Notes: generated by a model from the sequence alone, not told the origin. Shown: positions 7,441 through 17,559, counted from the stretch's first letter. The stretch: DNA of 64,000 nt from Pseudomonas cannabina (GCF_900100365.1 NZ_FNKU01000001.1:3038001-3102000), one strand, 5' to 3'. Made by a program: numbers and translations.

Positions 7441-9041
7441 CGCGGCACCTGCGTGCGCGGCCAGACCAGACTGAAACACGCACCGCCCAGGCCTCCACTG
7501 TGCCCGACCGAAGCGCGGCCTTCGTGCCAGTTGATGATCCGCCGCACAATCGACAAGCCCAGCCCATGCCCGCCCGACGCCCGGGTGCGACTGTCATCGA
7601 TGCGCATGAATGGCGTGAAAATCTGCTCCCAGGCCTCTTCCGGCACGCCGGGCCCGTCGTCGTCCACGTCGATACGGCACTGCTGCGAACCCAGCCGGTA
7701 GCTGATGCGCACTTCGGTTTCGGCATGACGCAGCGCATTGCTGACCAGATTCTGCAGCGCCCGATGCAGGTAGCGCGGCTCGGCCTCGACCCAGGCGGTT
7801 TCGTCAGGCGCGAAACACTCGCCCCGCGACACCCTTACATCGGCACGCAACGGCGCCAGTTCGGCGATGACCTGATCAATCAGCGCATCCAGGTCCACAC
7901 GCTGAAAATTCAAGGTCGGCGCGCCCTGCTCCAGGCGCGCGTAGGTCAGCATTTCATCCACCAGCTTGTCGAGGTCCTGAATATCGCTGTCCATGCCGCG
8001 CATGTACTTGAGCCGCGCCTCCGGAGTGGCGGCGTCGCTGACCATCTCCAGTCCGAAACGCAGCCGCGCCACCGGCGTGCGTAACTCGTGAGACACCGCT
8101 CGCACCAGTTCGCGCTGGATCATCAGCGAGCGTTGCAGGTTCTCGGCCATGCTGTTGAAGGCCGCCGCCACCCGCCCCACTGAATCGGACCCCTCAGTGG
8201 GCACACGGGTTTGCAGGCTGCCCTGAGCGATCTGCGTGGCAGTGGCTTCCAGTTCCAGCACGCGTCGTTCAAGACGCCGCACCAGCAGATACACCACCAG
8301 ACCGATAAAGCACAGCCCAAGCAGGGCAATCAGCAGCAGCCAATGCAGCGGATAGGGGTTCATCTGGTAGAGCGGGCCGATTTCCAGCACCCAGTTGGTG
8401 TCGACGATCCCGGCCAGCACGCGGATCGAATCGCCGCCTTTGCCCAGCGCCATCACCGTGTCGCCTTCATAGATGCGGCGGCGCTGATCGTCATCCAGGT
8501 CGGCCTGATCCAGCGCCAGCAGATGCAGGTCGAAACCGAAGCCTTTGTCGATGCGCAGGGCATGCAGGCGCGCCGGTTGCTCATCGACCGGAAAGCGCAC
8601 CAACTCATCGATCAATAAATACAGCGTCGCACGCGCCAGTTGCTCGGTGATCTGCTGCACTTCGCCGGTCAACAGCAGCGGCTCCTTGTCGCTCAACTGG
8701 CGATAGACCCTGGCGGCGTGCGGGCCGATCTGCTCGACCACCACTTGCCCGCGCGCCAGTTGACCCAACGCGCTGCTGTCGAGATGGGCCTCGTCGAGGC
8801 TTTGCAGGCTCAGCGGAATACCCAGCAGCCGCTCCCAGATCGCCAGGGCGCGACGGCGCTCGATGTCGTTGAGCGCAATCAGATTGTCGGCCATCACCGT
8901 AAACGTGCCGTGGGCCAGACGCTCGCGGTATTGCTCGCCGCGCGCCTGGTTGAGCACATGCAGCGCCAGCACGCCCAATAACGCGACCAGCACCAGCACG
9001 CCCAGCACGCCACCGTAGATGCGCAGAAAGATCGAATTCAT
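7437..9041 (-). CDS. Sensor histidine kinase, RstB-like
   Basis: Protein of 534 aa with an N-terminal membrane segment (about 5-27), a large periplasmic sensor (to about 230) and a second membrane segment (HWLLLIALLGLCFIGLVVYLL). HAMP follows, then the H-box AVSHELRTPVARLRFGLEM, N-box LQNLVSNALRHA, and G boxes DDDGPGVP and GHGLGLSIV. The start is ATG at 9041, 4 nt after the regulator's stop codon. Position next to nrdA and pcpS corresponds to PA1157/PA1158 in P. aeruginosa, usually called RstA/RstB-like. The signal is unknown to me. Its 3' end overlaps the fhuF reading frame, suggesting one operon. Confidence 0.85.
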   Translation of the reverse strand: MNSIFLRIYGGVLGVLVLVALLGVLALHVLNQARGEQYRERLAHGTFTVMADNLIALNDIERRRALAIWERLLGIPLSLQSLDEAHLDSSALGQLARGQVVVEQIGPHAARVYRQLSDKEPLLLTGEVQQITEQLARATLYLLIDELVRFPVDEQPARLHALRIDKGFGFDLHLLALDQADLDDDQRRRIYEGDTVMALGKGGDSIRVLAGIVDTNWVLEIGPLYQMNPYPLHWLLLIALLGLCFIGLVVYLLVRRLERRVLELEATATQIAQGSLQTRVPTEGSDSVGRVAAAFNSMAENLQRSLMIQRELVRAVSHELRTPVARLRFGLEMVSDAATPEARLKYMRGMDSDIQDLDKLVDEMLTYARLEQGAPTLNFQRVDLDALIDQVIAELAPLRADVRVSRGECFAPDETAWVEAEPRYLHRALQNLVSNALRHAETEVRISYRLGSQQCRIDVDDDGPGVPEEAWEQIFTPFMRIDDSRTRASGGHGLGLSIVRRIINWHEGRASVGHSGGLGGACFSLVWPRTQVPR

Positions 9042-9045
9042 CAGG

Positions 9046-9783
9046 TCAGCCGCTGAACACGTGGCCGCTCATGTCCTGCGCCGCTTCGGGCACAAACAGA
9101 TAGCCCTTGCTGCGCACGGTCTTGATCAGACGCGGATGAATGGGATCGTCGCCGATCTTGGGGCGGATGCGCGAGATACGGACATCGATCGAGCGATCCT
9201 GCCCGTCGTAGCCGATGCCGCGCAGCGCCGTGAAAATCTCTTCGCGGGACAATGTGCGCCCGGCATTGGCGACCAGCAGCCAGAGCAGATCGAACTCGGC
9301 ACCGGTCAGTTCGATGCTTTGCTCGCACAGCCAGGCCTCGCGCAGGGCGTTGTCCACGACCAGCGGACCGAACACCAGCCGCCGCAGCTCGGCAGCCGGC
9401 ACCTGCGGCGCCTCGCTGCGGCGCAGCAGGGCCTTGATGCGCGCCAGCAAGACACGGGGATGCACTGGTTTGCAGACGAAATCATCCGCGCCAGTGTCCA
9501 GGCCTTGAATATGGTCGGTGTCATCGGTACGCGCAGTGAGCATCAGGATCGGCCCGTCGTAACGGTCGCGCACGCTGCGGCAGATGCTGAAGCCGTCTTC
9601 GCCGGGCAGCATCAGGTCGAGGATCACCAGATCGGGCTGCTCATCGATGATTCGCGCCGCCGCCCGCGCGCCGTTTCCTTCTATCGCCACGCTCAGGCCG
9701 TTGTTCTGCAGGTAATCGCTGGTCAATTCGGCCAGCCGCTGATCGTCTTCGACGATAAGCACGTGCCAGGTGTGTGGCTCCAA
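9046..9783 (-). CDS. Response regulator, RstA-like (OmpR family)
   Basis: Protein of 245 aa: MEPHTWHVLIVEDDQRLAEL, phospho-acceptor Asp in LVILDLMLPGEDG, conserved T in MLTARTDD and K in DDFVCKPVHP, then a winged helix ending VRSKGYLFVP. The start appears to be TTG at 9783, because GGGAGAG lies about 5 nt upstream and no ATG precedes the receiver domain. It is first in an rstA-rstB-fhuF arrangement and divergent from nrdA. The long intergenic region to nrdA carries DnaA and NrdR-type sites that more likely belong to nrdA. Confidence 0.87.
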   Translation of the reverse strand: MEPHTWHVLIVEDDQRLAELTSDYLQNNGLSVAIEGNGARAAARIIDEQPDLVILDLMLPGEDGFSICRSVRDRYDGPILMLTARTDDTDHIQGLDTGADDFVCKPVHPRVLLARIKALLRRSEAPQVPAAELRRLVFGPLVVDNALREAWLCEQSIELTGAEFDLLWLLVANAGRTLSREEIFTALRGIGYDGQDRSIDVRISRIRPKIGDDPIHPRLIKTVRSKGYLFVPEAAQDMSGHVFSG

Positions 9784-10066
9784 AAGACTCTCCCGTTGTG
9801 GTTATCGGCCCGTTGTGGTTTCGCCAAGCGGGGGGTTGCGGCGCTTCGTCGCAGGCCAGTGTAGCAAGCGCGAAAAGCATCGGGCGGCGTAGCACAGGGC
9901 ATGCCAGATCGACCTTTCAACGCCGTTTTTTTGTGATAGGGTTCGCGCCCGCAAAAAACAGCACCATGCCGCCGATGTCTGCAAAATTCGGTGACAAACG
10001 GTCAGCTCCAGTAGTTATGCGGCCTACACGCGTGGCGGGCGTTTCATACACAAACTACTCACAAGT

Positions 10067-10075
10067 TTATCCACA
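10067..10075 (+). promoter_or_regulatory. DnaA box upstream of nrdA
   Basis: TTATCCACA is a perfect DnaA consensus box. DnaA control of class Ia ribonucleotide reductase is established in E. coli, and the box sits 28 bp upstream of the first NrdR-type site. Confidence 0.7.
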
Positions 10076-10102
10076 GGCGGTGCGTTGCAATTCATGTCCA
10101 AA

Positions 10103-10150
10103 ACGCATTATCTTGTAGCCCGACTGCGAGGGACACCCTACATGTAGGGT
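10103..10150 (+). promoter_or_regulatory. Tandem NrdR boxes upstream of nrdA
   Basis: ACGCATTATCTTGTAG (10103-10118) and the perfect 16-bp palindrome ACCCTACATGTAGGGT (10135-10150) each match the NrdR consensus acaCwAtATaTwGtgt at about 12 of 16 positions. Their starts are 32 bp apart (three helical turns), the usual NrdR pair geometry. NrdR is the ATP/dATP-sensing repressor of ribonucleotide reductase genes. Confidence 0.75.
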
Positions 10151-10316
10151 TTCCCTCCAAAAACCCAGCACAACTCAATCGAGAAACTCAAGCACTTTTC
10201 TTGCGTTTGCGGGGTTGAAATTCAAGTCGTTTTCGATAACCAGATCGCTCGCGCCGGACCGGGGCCGCGCAGTACACGGTTTGCAACATCAAAGACGCAT
10301 TCTTCATCAGTTTTCA

Positions 10317-10344
10317 AAGGATCGGGCCTGGCCCGGTCCTTTTT
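10317..10344 (+). terminator. Terminator-like hairpin in the nrdA leader
   Basis: GGATCGGGCC-TGG-CCCGGTCC followed by TTTTT forms a GC-rich hairpin with a T tail, 143 nt before the nrdA ATG and about 170 nt after the NrdR pair. It could attenuate nrdA or end a short leader RNA. I cannot tell which from sequence. Confidence 0.6.
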
Positions 10345-10486
10345 GGCTTCAAAAACTGGCAGCGGTGACAGACCCCGCTTCCACTTTCGTTTTGGAGCCA
10401 TTGAGTCGCCGTTTTGCGACTCACTGCTCGAAACGAAACGGTGGGCAGCAATGCCCGAACACATTTAAAGGAACGTGGAGTCACAC

Positions 10487-13399
10487 ATGCAAACAGACAC
10501 AACTCGCGAGAACTCGCCGACCGGCGCGCCGCAGGCAAGCCAGACCCAACAGGATCTGTCTGCCACGGCTCCCGGTCAACTGCGTGTGATCAAGCGTAAC
10601 GGTACCGTCGTCCCTTACACCGATGACAAGATCACCGTAGCCATCACCAAGGCGTTTCTTGCAGTTGAAGGCGGCAATGCTGCTGCCTCGTCGCGCATCC
10701 ACGACACCGTTGCGCGCCTGACCGAACAGGTCAGCGCCACGTTCAAACGGCGCATGCCTTCGGGCGGCACCATCCACATCGAAGAAATCCAGGATCAGGT
10801 CGAACTGGCCCTGATGCGCGCTGGCGAGCAGAAAGTGGCTCGCGACTACGTCATCTACCGTGATTCGCGCGCCAAGGAGCGTGCCGGTCGCGCCACCGAA
10901 GAGCAGGTCCAGGCTCATCCGTCGATCCGCATCACCCGCGCCGACGGCAGCTTCGCGCCGTTGGACATGGGTCGCCTGAACACCATCGTCACCGAAGCGT
11001 GCGAAGGCTTGGCTGAAGTCGACGCCAACCTGATCCAGACCGAAACCCTGAAAAACCTGTACGACGGCGTGGCGCTGAAAGACGTCAACACCGCACTGGT
11101 CATGACCGCGCGGACGCTGGTCGAGCGCGAGCCGAACTACTCGTTCGTCACCGCCCGCCTGCTGATGGACACCCTGCGCGCCGAAGGCCTGGGTTTCCTC
11201 GGTGTCGCCGAAAGCGCCACCCACCACGAAATGGCCGACCTGTACGCCAAGGCGCTACCGGCCTACGTCGCCACCGGCATCAAGTTCGAACTGCTCAACC
11301 CTGTGCTGGCGGATTTCGACCTCGAAAAACTCGGCAAGGCGATCAACCACGAGCGTGATCAGCAATTCACGTACCTGGGCCTGCAAACCCTGTACGACCG
11401 TTACTTCATCCACAAGGATGGCGTGCGTTTCGAGTTGCCGCAGATCTTCTTCATGCGCGTGGCCATGGGCCTGGCAATCGAAGAGAAAGCCCGTGAAGAC
11501 CGCGCCATCGAGTTCTACAACCTGCTGTCGTCGTTCGACTACATGTCGTCGACCCCGACGCTGTTCAACGCCGGCACCCTGCGTCCACAGCTGTCCAGCT
11601 GCTACCTGACCACCGTGCCGGATGACCTGTCGGGCATCTACCACGCGATCCACGACAACGCCATGCTGTCCAAATTCGCAGGCGGTCTGGGCAACGACTG
11701 GACGCCGGTTCGCGCGCTGGGCTCGTACATCAAGGGCACCAACGGCAAATCGCAAGGCGTCGTGCCGTTCCTGAAAGTGGTCAACGACACTGCCGTTGCG
11801 GTCAACCAGGGCGGCAAGCGCAAAGGCGCTGTCTGTGCCTACCTGGAAACCTGGCACATGGACATCGAAGAGTTCATCGAGCTGCGCAAGAACACCGGTG
11901 ATGATCGTCGTCGTACCCACGACATGAACACCGCCAACTGGATCCCTGACCTGTTCATGAAGCGCGTCTTCGACGACGGCCCGTGGACCCTGTTCTCGCC
12001 CTCCGAAGTACCGGACCTGCACGACCTGACCGGCAAGGCCTTCCAGGAACGTTACGAGTACTACGAAGCGCTGACCGAATACCCTTGCAAGATCAAGCTG
12101 TTCAAGACCATCCAGGCCAAGGATCTGTGGCGCAAGATGCTCTCGATGCTGTTCGAAACCGGCCACCCATGGCTGACCTTCAAGGACCCGTGCAACCTGC
12201 GCAGCCCGCAGCAGCACGTGGGCGTGGTTCACAGCTCGAACCTGTGCACCGAGATCACCCTGAACACCAACAAGGACGAGATCGCGGTCTGCAACCTGGG
12301 CTCGATCAACCTGCAGAACCACATCGTCGACGGCAAGCTGGACACCGACAAGCTCAAGCGCACCGTCGACGTCGCCGTGCGCATGCTCGATAACGTGATC
12401 GACATCAACTACTACTCGGTGCCGCAAGCCCGCAACTCCAACCTGCGCCACCGTCCGGTCGGCCTGGGCATCATGGGCTTCCAGGACGCGCTGTACCTGC
12501 AACACATTCCATATGGTTCGGATGCTGCCGTGCAGTTCGCCGACACGTCGATGGAAGCGGTCAGCTACTACGCCATTCAGGCGTCCTGCGACCTGGCTGA
12601 CGAGCGCGGTGCCTACGAGACGTTCCAGGGTTCGCTGTGGTCCAAAGGCATCCTGCCGCTGGATTCGCAACAGATCCTGATCGAGCAGCGTGGCGAGAAG
12701 TACATCAGCGTCGACCTGAAAGAAACCCTGGACTGGGCGCCGGTTCGTGCCCGCGTACAGAAAGGTATCCGTAACTCGAACATCATGGCCATCGCACCGA
12801 CCGCCACCATCGCCAACATCACTGGCGTGTCGCAGTCGATCGAACCGACGTACCAGAACCTGTACGTGAAATCGAACCTGTCCGGCGAATTCACCGTGAT
12901 CAACCCGTACCTAGTTCGCGACCTCAAGGCTCGCGACCTGTGGGACTCGGTCATGATCAACGACCTGAAGTACTACGACGGTTCGGTGCAACAGATCGAG
13001 CGCATCCCGCAGGAGCTCAAAGAGCTTTACGCGACCGCTTTCGAAGTGGACACCAAGTGGATCGTCGACGCCGCAAGCCGTCGTCAGAAGTGGATCGACC
13101 AGGCTCAGTCGCTGAACCTGTACATCGCTGGCGCGTCGGGCAAGAAACTGGACGTGACCTACCGCATGGCATGGTACCGTGGTCTTAAAACCACTTACTA
13201 CCTCCGTGCCCTGGCGGCGACCAGCACCGAGAAGTCCACCGTCAACACCGGCAAGCTCAACGCCGTATCGAGCGGCGGCCACGGCCCGGACGACTCGGCG
13301 ATCACCGCCCCACGTCCAACCGAAGCCGCTCCGGCAGGCCCGGCCCCAGTGCCAAAGGCTTGCGCAATTGACGAGCCGGATTGTGAGGCTTGCCAGTAA
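10487..13399 (+). CDS. nrdA: Class Ia ribonucleoside-diphosphate reductase, large subunit NrdA
   Basis: Enzyme subunit of 970 aa reducing NDPs to dNDPs with NrdB. It has an N-terminal ATP-cone region (from LRVIKRNGTVVPYTDDKITV) followed by a second cone-like stretch (SIRITRADGSFAPLDMGRLN), as in Pseudomonas NrdA. Active-site sequences are FNAGTLRPQLSSCYL and NLCTEITLNTNKDEIAVCNLGSINL, and the C-terminal redox tail is CEACQ. ATG at 10487 was chosen because GGAG precedes it; an in-frame GTG at 10475 lies inside that site. nrdB is not next to it but starts 7.5 kb downstream. Confidence 0.95.
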   Translation: MQTDTTRENSPTGAPQASQTQQDLSATAPGQLRVIKRNGTVVPYTDDKITVAITKAFLAVEGGNAAASSRIHDTVARLTEQVSATFKRRMPSGGTIHIEEIQDQVELALMRAGEQKVARDYVIYRDSRAKERAGRATEEQVQAHPSIRITRADGSFAPLDMGRLNTIVTEACEGLAEVDANLIQTETLKNLYDGVALKDVNTALVMTARTLVEREPNYSFVTARLLMDTLRAEGLGFLGVAESATHHEMADLYAKALPAYVATGIKFELLNPVLADFDLEKLGKAINHERDQQFTYLGLQTLYDRYFIHKDGVRFELPQIFFMRVAMGLAIEEKAREDRAIEFYNLLSSFDYMSSTPTLFNAGTLRPQLSSCYLTTVPDDLSGIYHAIHDNAMLSKFAGGLGNDWTPVRALGSYIKGTNGKSQGVVPFLKVVNDTAVAVNQGGKRKGAVCAYLETWHMDIEEFIELRKNTGDDRRRTHDMNTANWIPDLFMKRVFDDGPWTLFSPSEVPDLHDLTGKAFQERYEYYEALTEYPCKIKLFKTIQAKDLWRKMLSMLFETGHPWLTFKDPCNLRSPQQHVGVVHSSNLCTEITLNTNKDEIAVCNLGSINLQNHIVDGKLDTDKLKRTVDVAVRMLDNVIDINYYSVPQARNSNLRHRPVGLGIMGFQDALYLQHIPYGSDAAVQFADTSMEAVSYYAIQASCDLADERGAYETFQGSLWSKGILPLDSQQILIEQRGEKYISVDLKETLDWAPVRARVQKGIRNSNIMAIAPTATIANITGVSQSIEPTYQNLYVKSNLSGEFTVINPYLVRDLKARDLWDSVMINDLKYYDGSVQQIERIPQELKELYATAFEVDTKWIVDAASRRQKWIDQAQSLNLYIAGASGKKLDVTYRMAWYRGLKTTYYLRALAATSTEKSTVNTGKLNAVSSGGHGPDDSAITAPRPTEAAPAGPAPVPKACAIDEPDCEACQ

Positions 13400-13414
13400 C
13401 CGTCAAAGCCTGAC

Positions 13415-13449
13415 TTGCCCCCACGTTGGCGACACCAGCGTGGGGGCAA
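13415..13449 (+). terminator. Strong hairpin after nrdA
   Basis: TTGCCCCCACG and CGTGGGGGCAA pair around a short loop 15 nt after the nrdA stop. The T tail is absent, so this may protect the 3' end or act for both convergent transcripts (nrdA and xfp). Confidence 0.5.
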
Positions 13450-13523
13450 ACTGCTCCGCCCCTCACCCGCCTGTAAACGGCTCCCTGCCGTTGCGCAACA
13501 CCACCATTCGCTCACGCAACCCC

Positions 13524-16031
13524 TCACGCATCGGTAAACGTCTGCCCCCGGCTATGCCCTTTGGCCAGCGGCGGCGGTGTCTGCGATTCGCTGAAATCGG
13601 CCGTCCAGCACCAGTTGCGAATCTCCGGCATGTCCTCAAAATGTTCACGGATCCAGGTGTGATGCTTGCGTAACTGACTCTCGAAAAAATGCACCGCATC
13701 CAGACTCTGCGCACGCAAACGGGGTACGTGACTCAACGCGTCGATGGCCAGTTGATAACGACTCAAGCGGTTGAGCACGACCATGTCGAACGGCGTCGTC
13801 GTGGTGCCACGATCACTGAAACCACGCACATGAAAGCGTGCCTCGTTGGCGCGACCATGCACCATGGAATGGATCACCCAAGTCGAACCGTGAAAGGCGA
13901 ACATCACTGGCGCGTCGCGGGTGAACAATGCCTCGAACGACACATGGTCCATACCGTGAGGCCGATCTTCAGGTGCGCTTAAAATGCCGAGGTCGACGAC
14001 ATTAACCAGCCTTACGCGAATACCCGGCACATATTTTTGCAGCAACCAGGCTGCCGCCACCGCCTCAGTGGTCGGCACATCACCCGCACAGCCCAGCACC
14101 ACGTCCGGCTGCTCTCCGTCGTCATTGCCTGCGAAGTCCCAGATCGACGCACCTTGCGAGCAATGTTTGAGCGCTGCATCGAAGTCCAGCCACTGAAAGT
14201 CGGGTTGTTTACCGCAGGTCACCACGTTTATGTAGTTGCGGCTGCGCAGGCAGTGGTCGAAGACGTTGACCAGGCAATTGGAATCCGGCGGGTAATACAC
14301 CCTCACCACGTCGGCTCGGCGCTGCAACACGTTGTCGACGAACCCGGTGGACTGATGGCTGAAACCGTTGTGGTCGTTACGCCAGGCGTGGCTGCTGATC
14401 AGAATGTTGAGTGAGGCCAGCGGACGCCGCCAGGCAAACTCGCGGCTCTGCTGCAACCATTTGGCATGCTGGGTGACCATGGAATCGACCACTTGCGCGA
14501 ACGCTTCGTAGGTTGACCACATGCCGTGTCGGCCGGTCAGCAGATATCCTTCCAGCCAGCCTTCACACAGGTGCTCGCTCAGCACTTCCATCACCCTGCC
14601 CTCTGCGGCCAGGTGATCGTCAATCTCCAGACACGGCCCTGGCGCAGTGCGGTCGCTGGCCTCGAACACAGCGTTGAGGCGATTGGAGTTGGTCTCGTCA
14701 GGCCCGAAGACACGGAAGTTATGCGGGTTGTTGCGCATCACATCACGCAAGTATTCGCCCAGGCGGCGCGGTGCTTCGGCGATGACCTGACCGGGGCCCG
14801 GCACTTCCAGGCCATAGTCGGCGAAGTTCGGCAAATCCAGCGCCACCAGCACGCGCCCACCGTTCACACTCGGGACAGCGCCCATGCGCAACGCCAATGG
14901 CGGGGTCAACGCCTGAAGTTCAGGCAGCAAACGGCCGCTCTGATCGAACAAGGTCTCGGGCGCGTAACTGCGCATCCAGCTCTCCAGTTGCTGGAGGTGC
15001 TGCGGGTTACCGATGACATTGGCCAGCGGCACCTGATGAGCGCGGAACGTGCCTTCCACCGGCACACCATCCACGATTTTCGGCCCGGTCCAGCCTTTCG
15101 GGCTGCGCAGGATAATCATCGGCCAGCGCGCACGTGCAGCGTCACCGCCGCTTCTGGAGCGCGCCTGTTGTTCGCGGATCGCGTCGTGACAGGTATTGAG
15201 CGCGGCCGCGAACCGCTGATGCATGCCCGGCAGATCATCACCCGCGACGATAATCGGCTGATAACCGCGCCCCCGGTACAGCTCGAGCAACTGCTCGTCC
15301 GGCAAGCGCGCTTCGACCGTCGGCCCGGAAATCTTGTAGCCATTGAGGTGCAGGATCGGCAGCACCGCCCCGTCCCGACGAGGGTCGAGAAAGTGAACAC
15401 TTTTCCAGCTGCCTTCCAGCGGACAGGTTTCAGCTTCGCCATCGCCGATGACGCAGGCGACCAGCAGGTGGGGATTGTCGAAAACAGCGCCAAAGGCGTG
15501 CATCAGCGAGTAGCCCAGCTCTCCGCCTTCATGCAGGGAGTTGGGTGTGTGCGGGCCGCAATGGCTGGGGATGCCACCGGGGGTGGAGAAGCTGCGAAAG
15601 AAGTTCAGCATGCCCTCTTCATCCGCAGAGATGTCGGGATGCACTTCACTGTAAGTGCCTTCAAGCCAGGCGCAGGCGTTCAGGGTCGGGCCGCCATGAC
15701 CTGGGCCGGAGATGAAAATCGTCTCGATCCGCCGCTCGCAAATCAGGCGATTGAGGTGCACATAGATAAAATTCTGCCCAACCGAAGTGCCCCAGTGCCC
15801 CAGCAGTCGAGGCTTGATGTGCTCGGCCAGCAACGGCTCGCGCAGCAGCGCATTGGCTTTCAGGTAGATCTGGCCGACGCACAGGTAATTGGCGGCGTTC
15901 CAGTAACGATGCAGGCGTGAGAGCAGATCGGCGTCCAGCGGTCCGGCTTCACTGCCTGTCAGTTCAGGCTGCGTGGCTGATTCAGCATCCGATTGTTCGG
16001 CGCTGGAAAGTGTTGAGTTGAAGTGATACAT
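13524..16031 (-). CDS. xfp: Xylulose-5-P/fructose-6-P phosphoketolase
   Basis: Thiamine-diphosphate enzyme of 835 aa splitting xylulose-5-P or fructose-6-P with phosphate into acetyl-P plus glyceraldehyde-3-P or erythrose-4-P. It shows the family GHWGTSVGQNFIYVHLNRLI, the GPGHGGP motif, the ThDP-binding CVIGDGEAETCPLEGSW and a transketolase-like centre. ATG at 16031 (MYHFNSTLSS) has GGAG upstream; an upstream in-frame ATG at 16058 lacks one. It follows ackA by 63 bp on the same strand. Acetyl-P made here can be turned into ATP plus acetate by the neighbour. Confidence 0.93.
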   Translation of the reverse strand: MYHFNSTLSSAEQSDAESATQPELTGSEAGPLDADLLSRLHRYWNAANYLCVGQIYLKANALLREPLLAEHIKPRLLGHWGTSVGQNFIYVHLNRLICERRIETIFISGPGHGGPTLNACAWLEGTYSEVHPDISADEEGMLNFFRSFSTPGGIPSHCGPHTPNSLHEGGELGYSLMHAFGAVFDNPHLLVACVIGDGEAETCPLEGSWKSVHFLDPRRDGAVLPILHLNGYKISGPTVEARLPDEQLLELYRGRGYQPIIVAGDDLPGMHQRFAAALNTCHDAIREQQARSRSGGDAARARWPMIILRSPKGWTGPKIVDGVPVEGTFRAHQVPLANVIGNPQHLQQLESWMRSYAPETLFDQSGRLLPELQALTPPLALRMGAVPSVNGGRVLVALDLPNFADYGLEVPGPGQVIAEAPRRLGEYLRDVMRNNPHNFRVFGPDETNSNRLNAVFEASDRTAPGPCLEIDDHLAAEGRVMEVLSEHLCEGWLEGYLLTGRHGMWSTYEAFAQVVDSMVTQHAKWLQQSREFAWRRPLASLNILISSHAWRNDHNGFSHQSTGFVDNVLQRRADVVRVYYPPDSNCLVNVFDHCLRSRNYINVVTCGKQPDFQWLDFDAALKHCSQGASIWDFAGNDDGEQPDVVLGCAGDVPTTEAVAAAWLLQKYVPGIRVRLVNVVDLGILSAPEDRPHGMDHVSFEALFTRDAPVMFAFHGSTWVIHSMVHGRANEARFHVRGFSDRGTTTTPFDMVVLNRLSRYQLAIDALSHVPRLRAQSLDAVHFFESQLRKHHTWIREHFEDMPEIRNWCWTADFSESQTPPPLAKGHSRGQTFTDA

Positions 16032-16094
16032 GGCGACTCCATAGGGTGCAATGCACAAGCCTTGCGACTCGCAGGTTCAAATGCATGGAAGGGT

Positions 16095-17318
16095 TCAGGT
16101 GCGGTCGTGCAGCAGCCCGAGCGCATGGCGGGCGATGATGGCGTTTTCGTCGGTGGCGATCGTCCAGGCCGAAACAGCGCTGTCGGGGCGCGACAGCCGG
16201 GCCGCAGATCGAGGCGGTGTAACCCGGTCGCGCGTGAGACCCAGCCAGGCGCAACCGTCAATAATCGCGTCGCGCACCTCACAAGCGTGCTCACCGATGC
16301 CGCCGGTAAAGACCAGCGCATCGATACCGCCCAAGATCGCGGCCAGGCTGCCTATCTCGCGCACCACACTGCGAACGAACAGCGCGATGGCGTCTCGCGC
16401 CTCAGGGGCCTGACTGGCAGACAACTCGCGCATGTCACTGGAAATGCCACCGGAAACGCCCAGCAGCCCGCATTCGTGATACAGCAAATGTTCCAGCGCC
16501 TGCACACTCATGCCGCATTCGCGCAGCAGATACAGCAGCACGCCCGGGTCCAGGCGACCGGGGCGCGTGCCCATCAGCACGCCGTCCAGGGTACTGAAGC
16601 CCATGGTTGTGCCGCGACTGACCCGGTTGTGCATGGCGCACAGACTTGCGCCATTGCCCAGATGAGCAACGATTGTCCGCCCTTGTGCCGCACGCTGATC
16701 GTAGTGCGGGAGCACGCTGGCGATGTATTCGTAAGACAAGCCATGAAAGCCATAGCGCCGAACGCCCTGCGCGGTGAGCGCCGCAGGCAGGCCGAAACGG
16801 GTTTCGAGCGCGTCCAGCGTGTGGTGAAACGCGGTATCGAAACAGGCGAATTGCACCAGCCCGCCGTGCTCACGGCTCAAATAGGTCATGGGTGCCAGGC
16901 ACAACGGCTGATGCAAGGGCGCCAGCGGAACCAGCGCCTGCATGTCAGCGATGAGCGCAGCATCGACTCGCTCTGCGACGTGCGTCCGGCTGCCGCCATG
17001 AACGACACGGTGCGCGGCGGCGCAGATTTGCCCGCCCGTGTAGCGTTCGATCCAGTCCATCAGGTTGGCGAGCGTGCCGCTGTCTGGCGAGGCCCTGTCT
17101 GGCGAGGCATCGTTACGTAGCCACTCCTCACATTTTTGCGCAAGGCTGTCAGTGCTCTGGAAGATCAGCCTTTCGGTGTCCTTGCGCACCTCGAAACTGC
17201 CATTGCCCAGGCACTGCGGCCCGGACGCGGTCAGCGCAGCCGCGTTGTACAAAGAGAACTTGATGCTGGAAGAACCGGTATTGAGCACCAGCAGCACGGG
17301 CTGCGATTGATCCGTCAT
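16095..17318 (-). CDS. ackA: Acetate kinase
   Basis: Kinase of 407 aa catalysing acetyl-P + ADP to acetate + ATP. Signatures: VLNTGSSSIKFSLY (residues 10-23), FDTAFHHTL, YGFHGLSYEYIA, HLGNGASLCAMHNRVSRGTT, GTRPGRLDPGVLLYL and GGIGEHACEVR. ATG at 17318 has GGAG 6 nt upstream. It is the first gene of an ackA-xfp unit divergent from an FNR-type regulator; the shared promoter holds an FNR/ANR box. The pair makes an energy-yielding phosphoketolase branch that could work when respiration is limited (inference). Confidence 0.94.
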   Translation of the reverse strand: MTDQSQPVLLVLNTGSSSIKFSLYNAAALTASGPQCLGNGSFEVRKDTERLIFQSTDSLAQKCEEWLRNDASPDRASPDSGTLANLMDWIERYTGGQICAAAHRVVHGGSRTHVAERVDAALIADMQALVPLAPLHQPLCLAPMTYLSREHGGLVQFACFDTAFHHTLDALETRFGLPAALTAQGVRRYGFHGLSYEYIASVLPHYDQRAAQGRTIVAHLGNGASLCAMHNRVSRGTTMGFSTLDGVLMGTRPGRLDPGVLLYLLRECGMSVQALEHLLYHECGLLGVSGGISSDMRELSASQAPEARDAIALFVRSVVREIGSLAAILGGIDALVFTGGIGEHACEVRDAIIDGCAWLGLTRDRVTPPRSAARLSRPDSAVSAWTIATDENAIIARHALGLLHDRT

Positions 17319-17412
17319 GGAGCACTCCGTCGATGGCTTGGGGTTCGCACTGGCGAAACCTGGCTCAATGCAAACAACCGGGGCCAGTCTGAGCGTCGCA
17401 ATCACGACGGTA

Positions 17413-17426
17413 TTGATCTGGATCAG
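17413..17426 (+). promoter_or_regulatory. ANR/FNR box between ackA and the FNR-type regulator
   Basis: TTGATctggATCAG matches the palindromic consensus TTGAT-N4-ATCAA at 9 of 10 positions. It is 95 bp upstream of the ackA start and 134 bp upstream of the regulator start, so it could act on either. ANR is the oxygen-labile FNR of pseudomonads. Confidence 0.8.
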
Positions 17427-17559
17427 AAAGCCACGACAGACTCGTCGATCAGCTCACTCAACACTGAAAACAGCATCCGGTCCCGCTCATCCACATTTCA
17501 AATGCCTGCTATCACTGCACGCTCGACGCGCCTATGCTGATTTGAACAGGGAGCACGCC

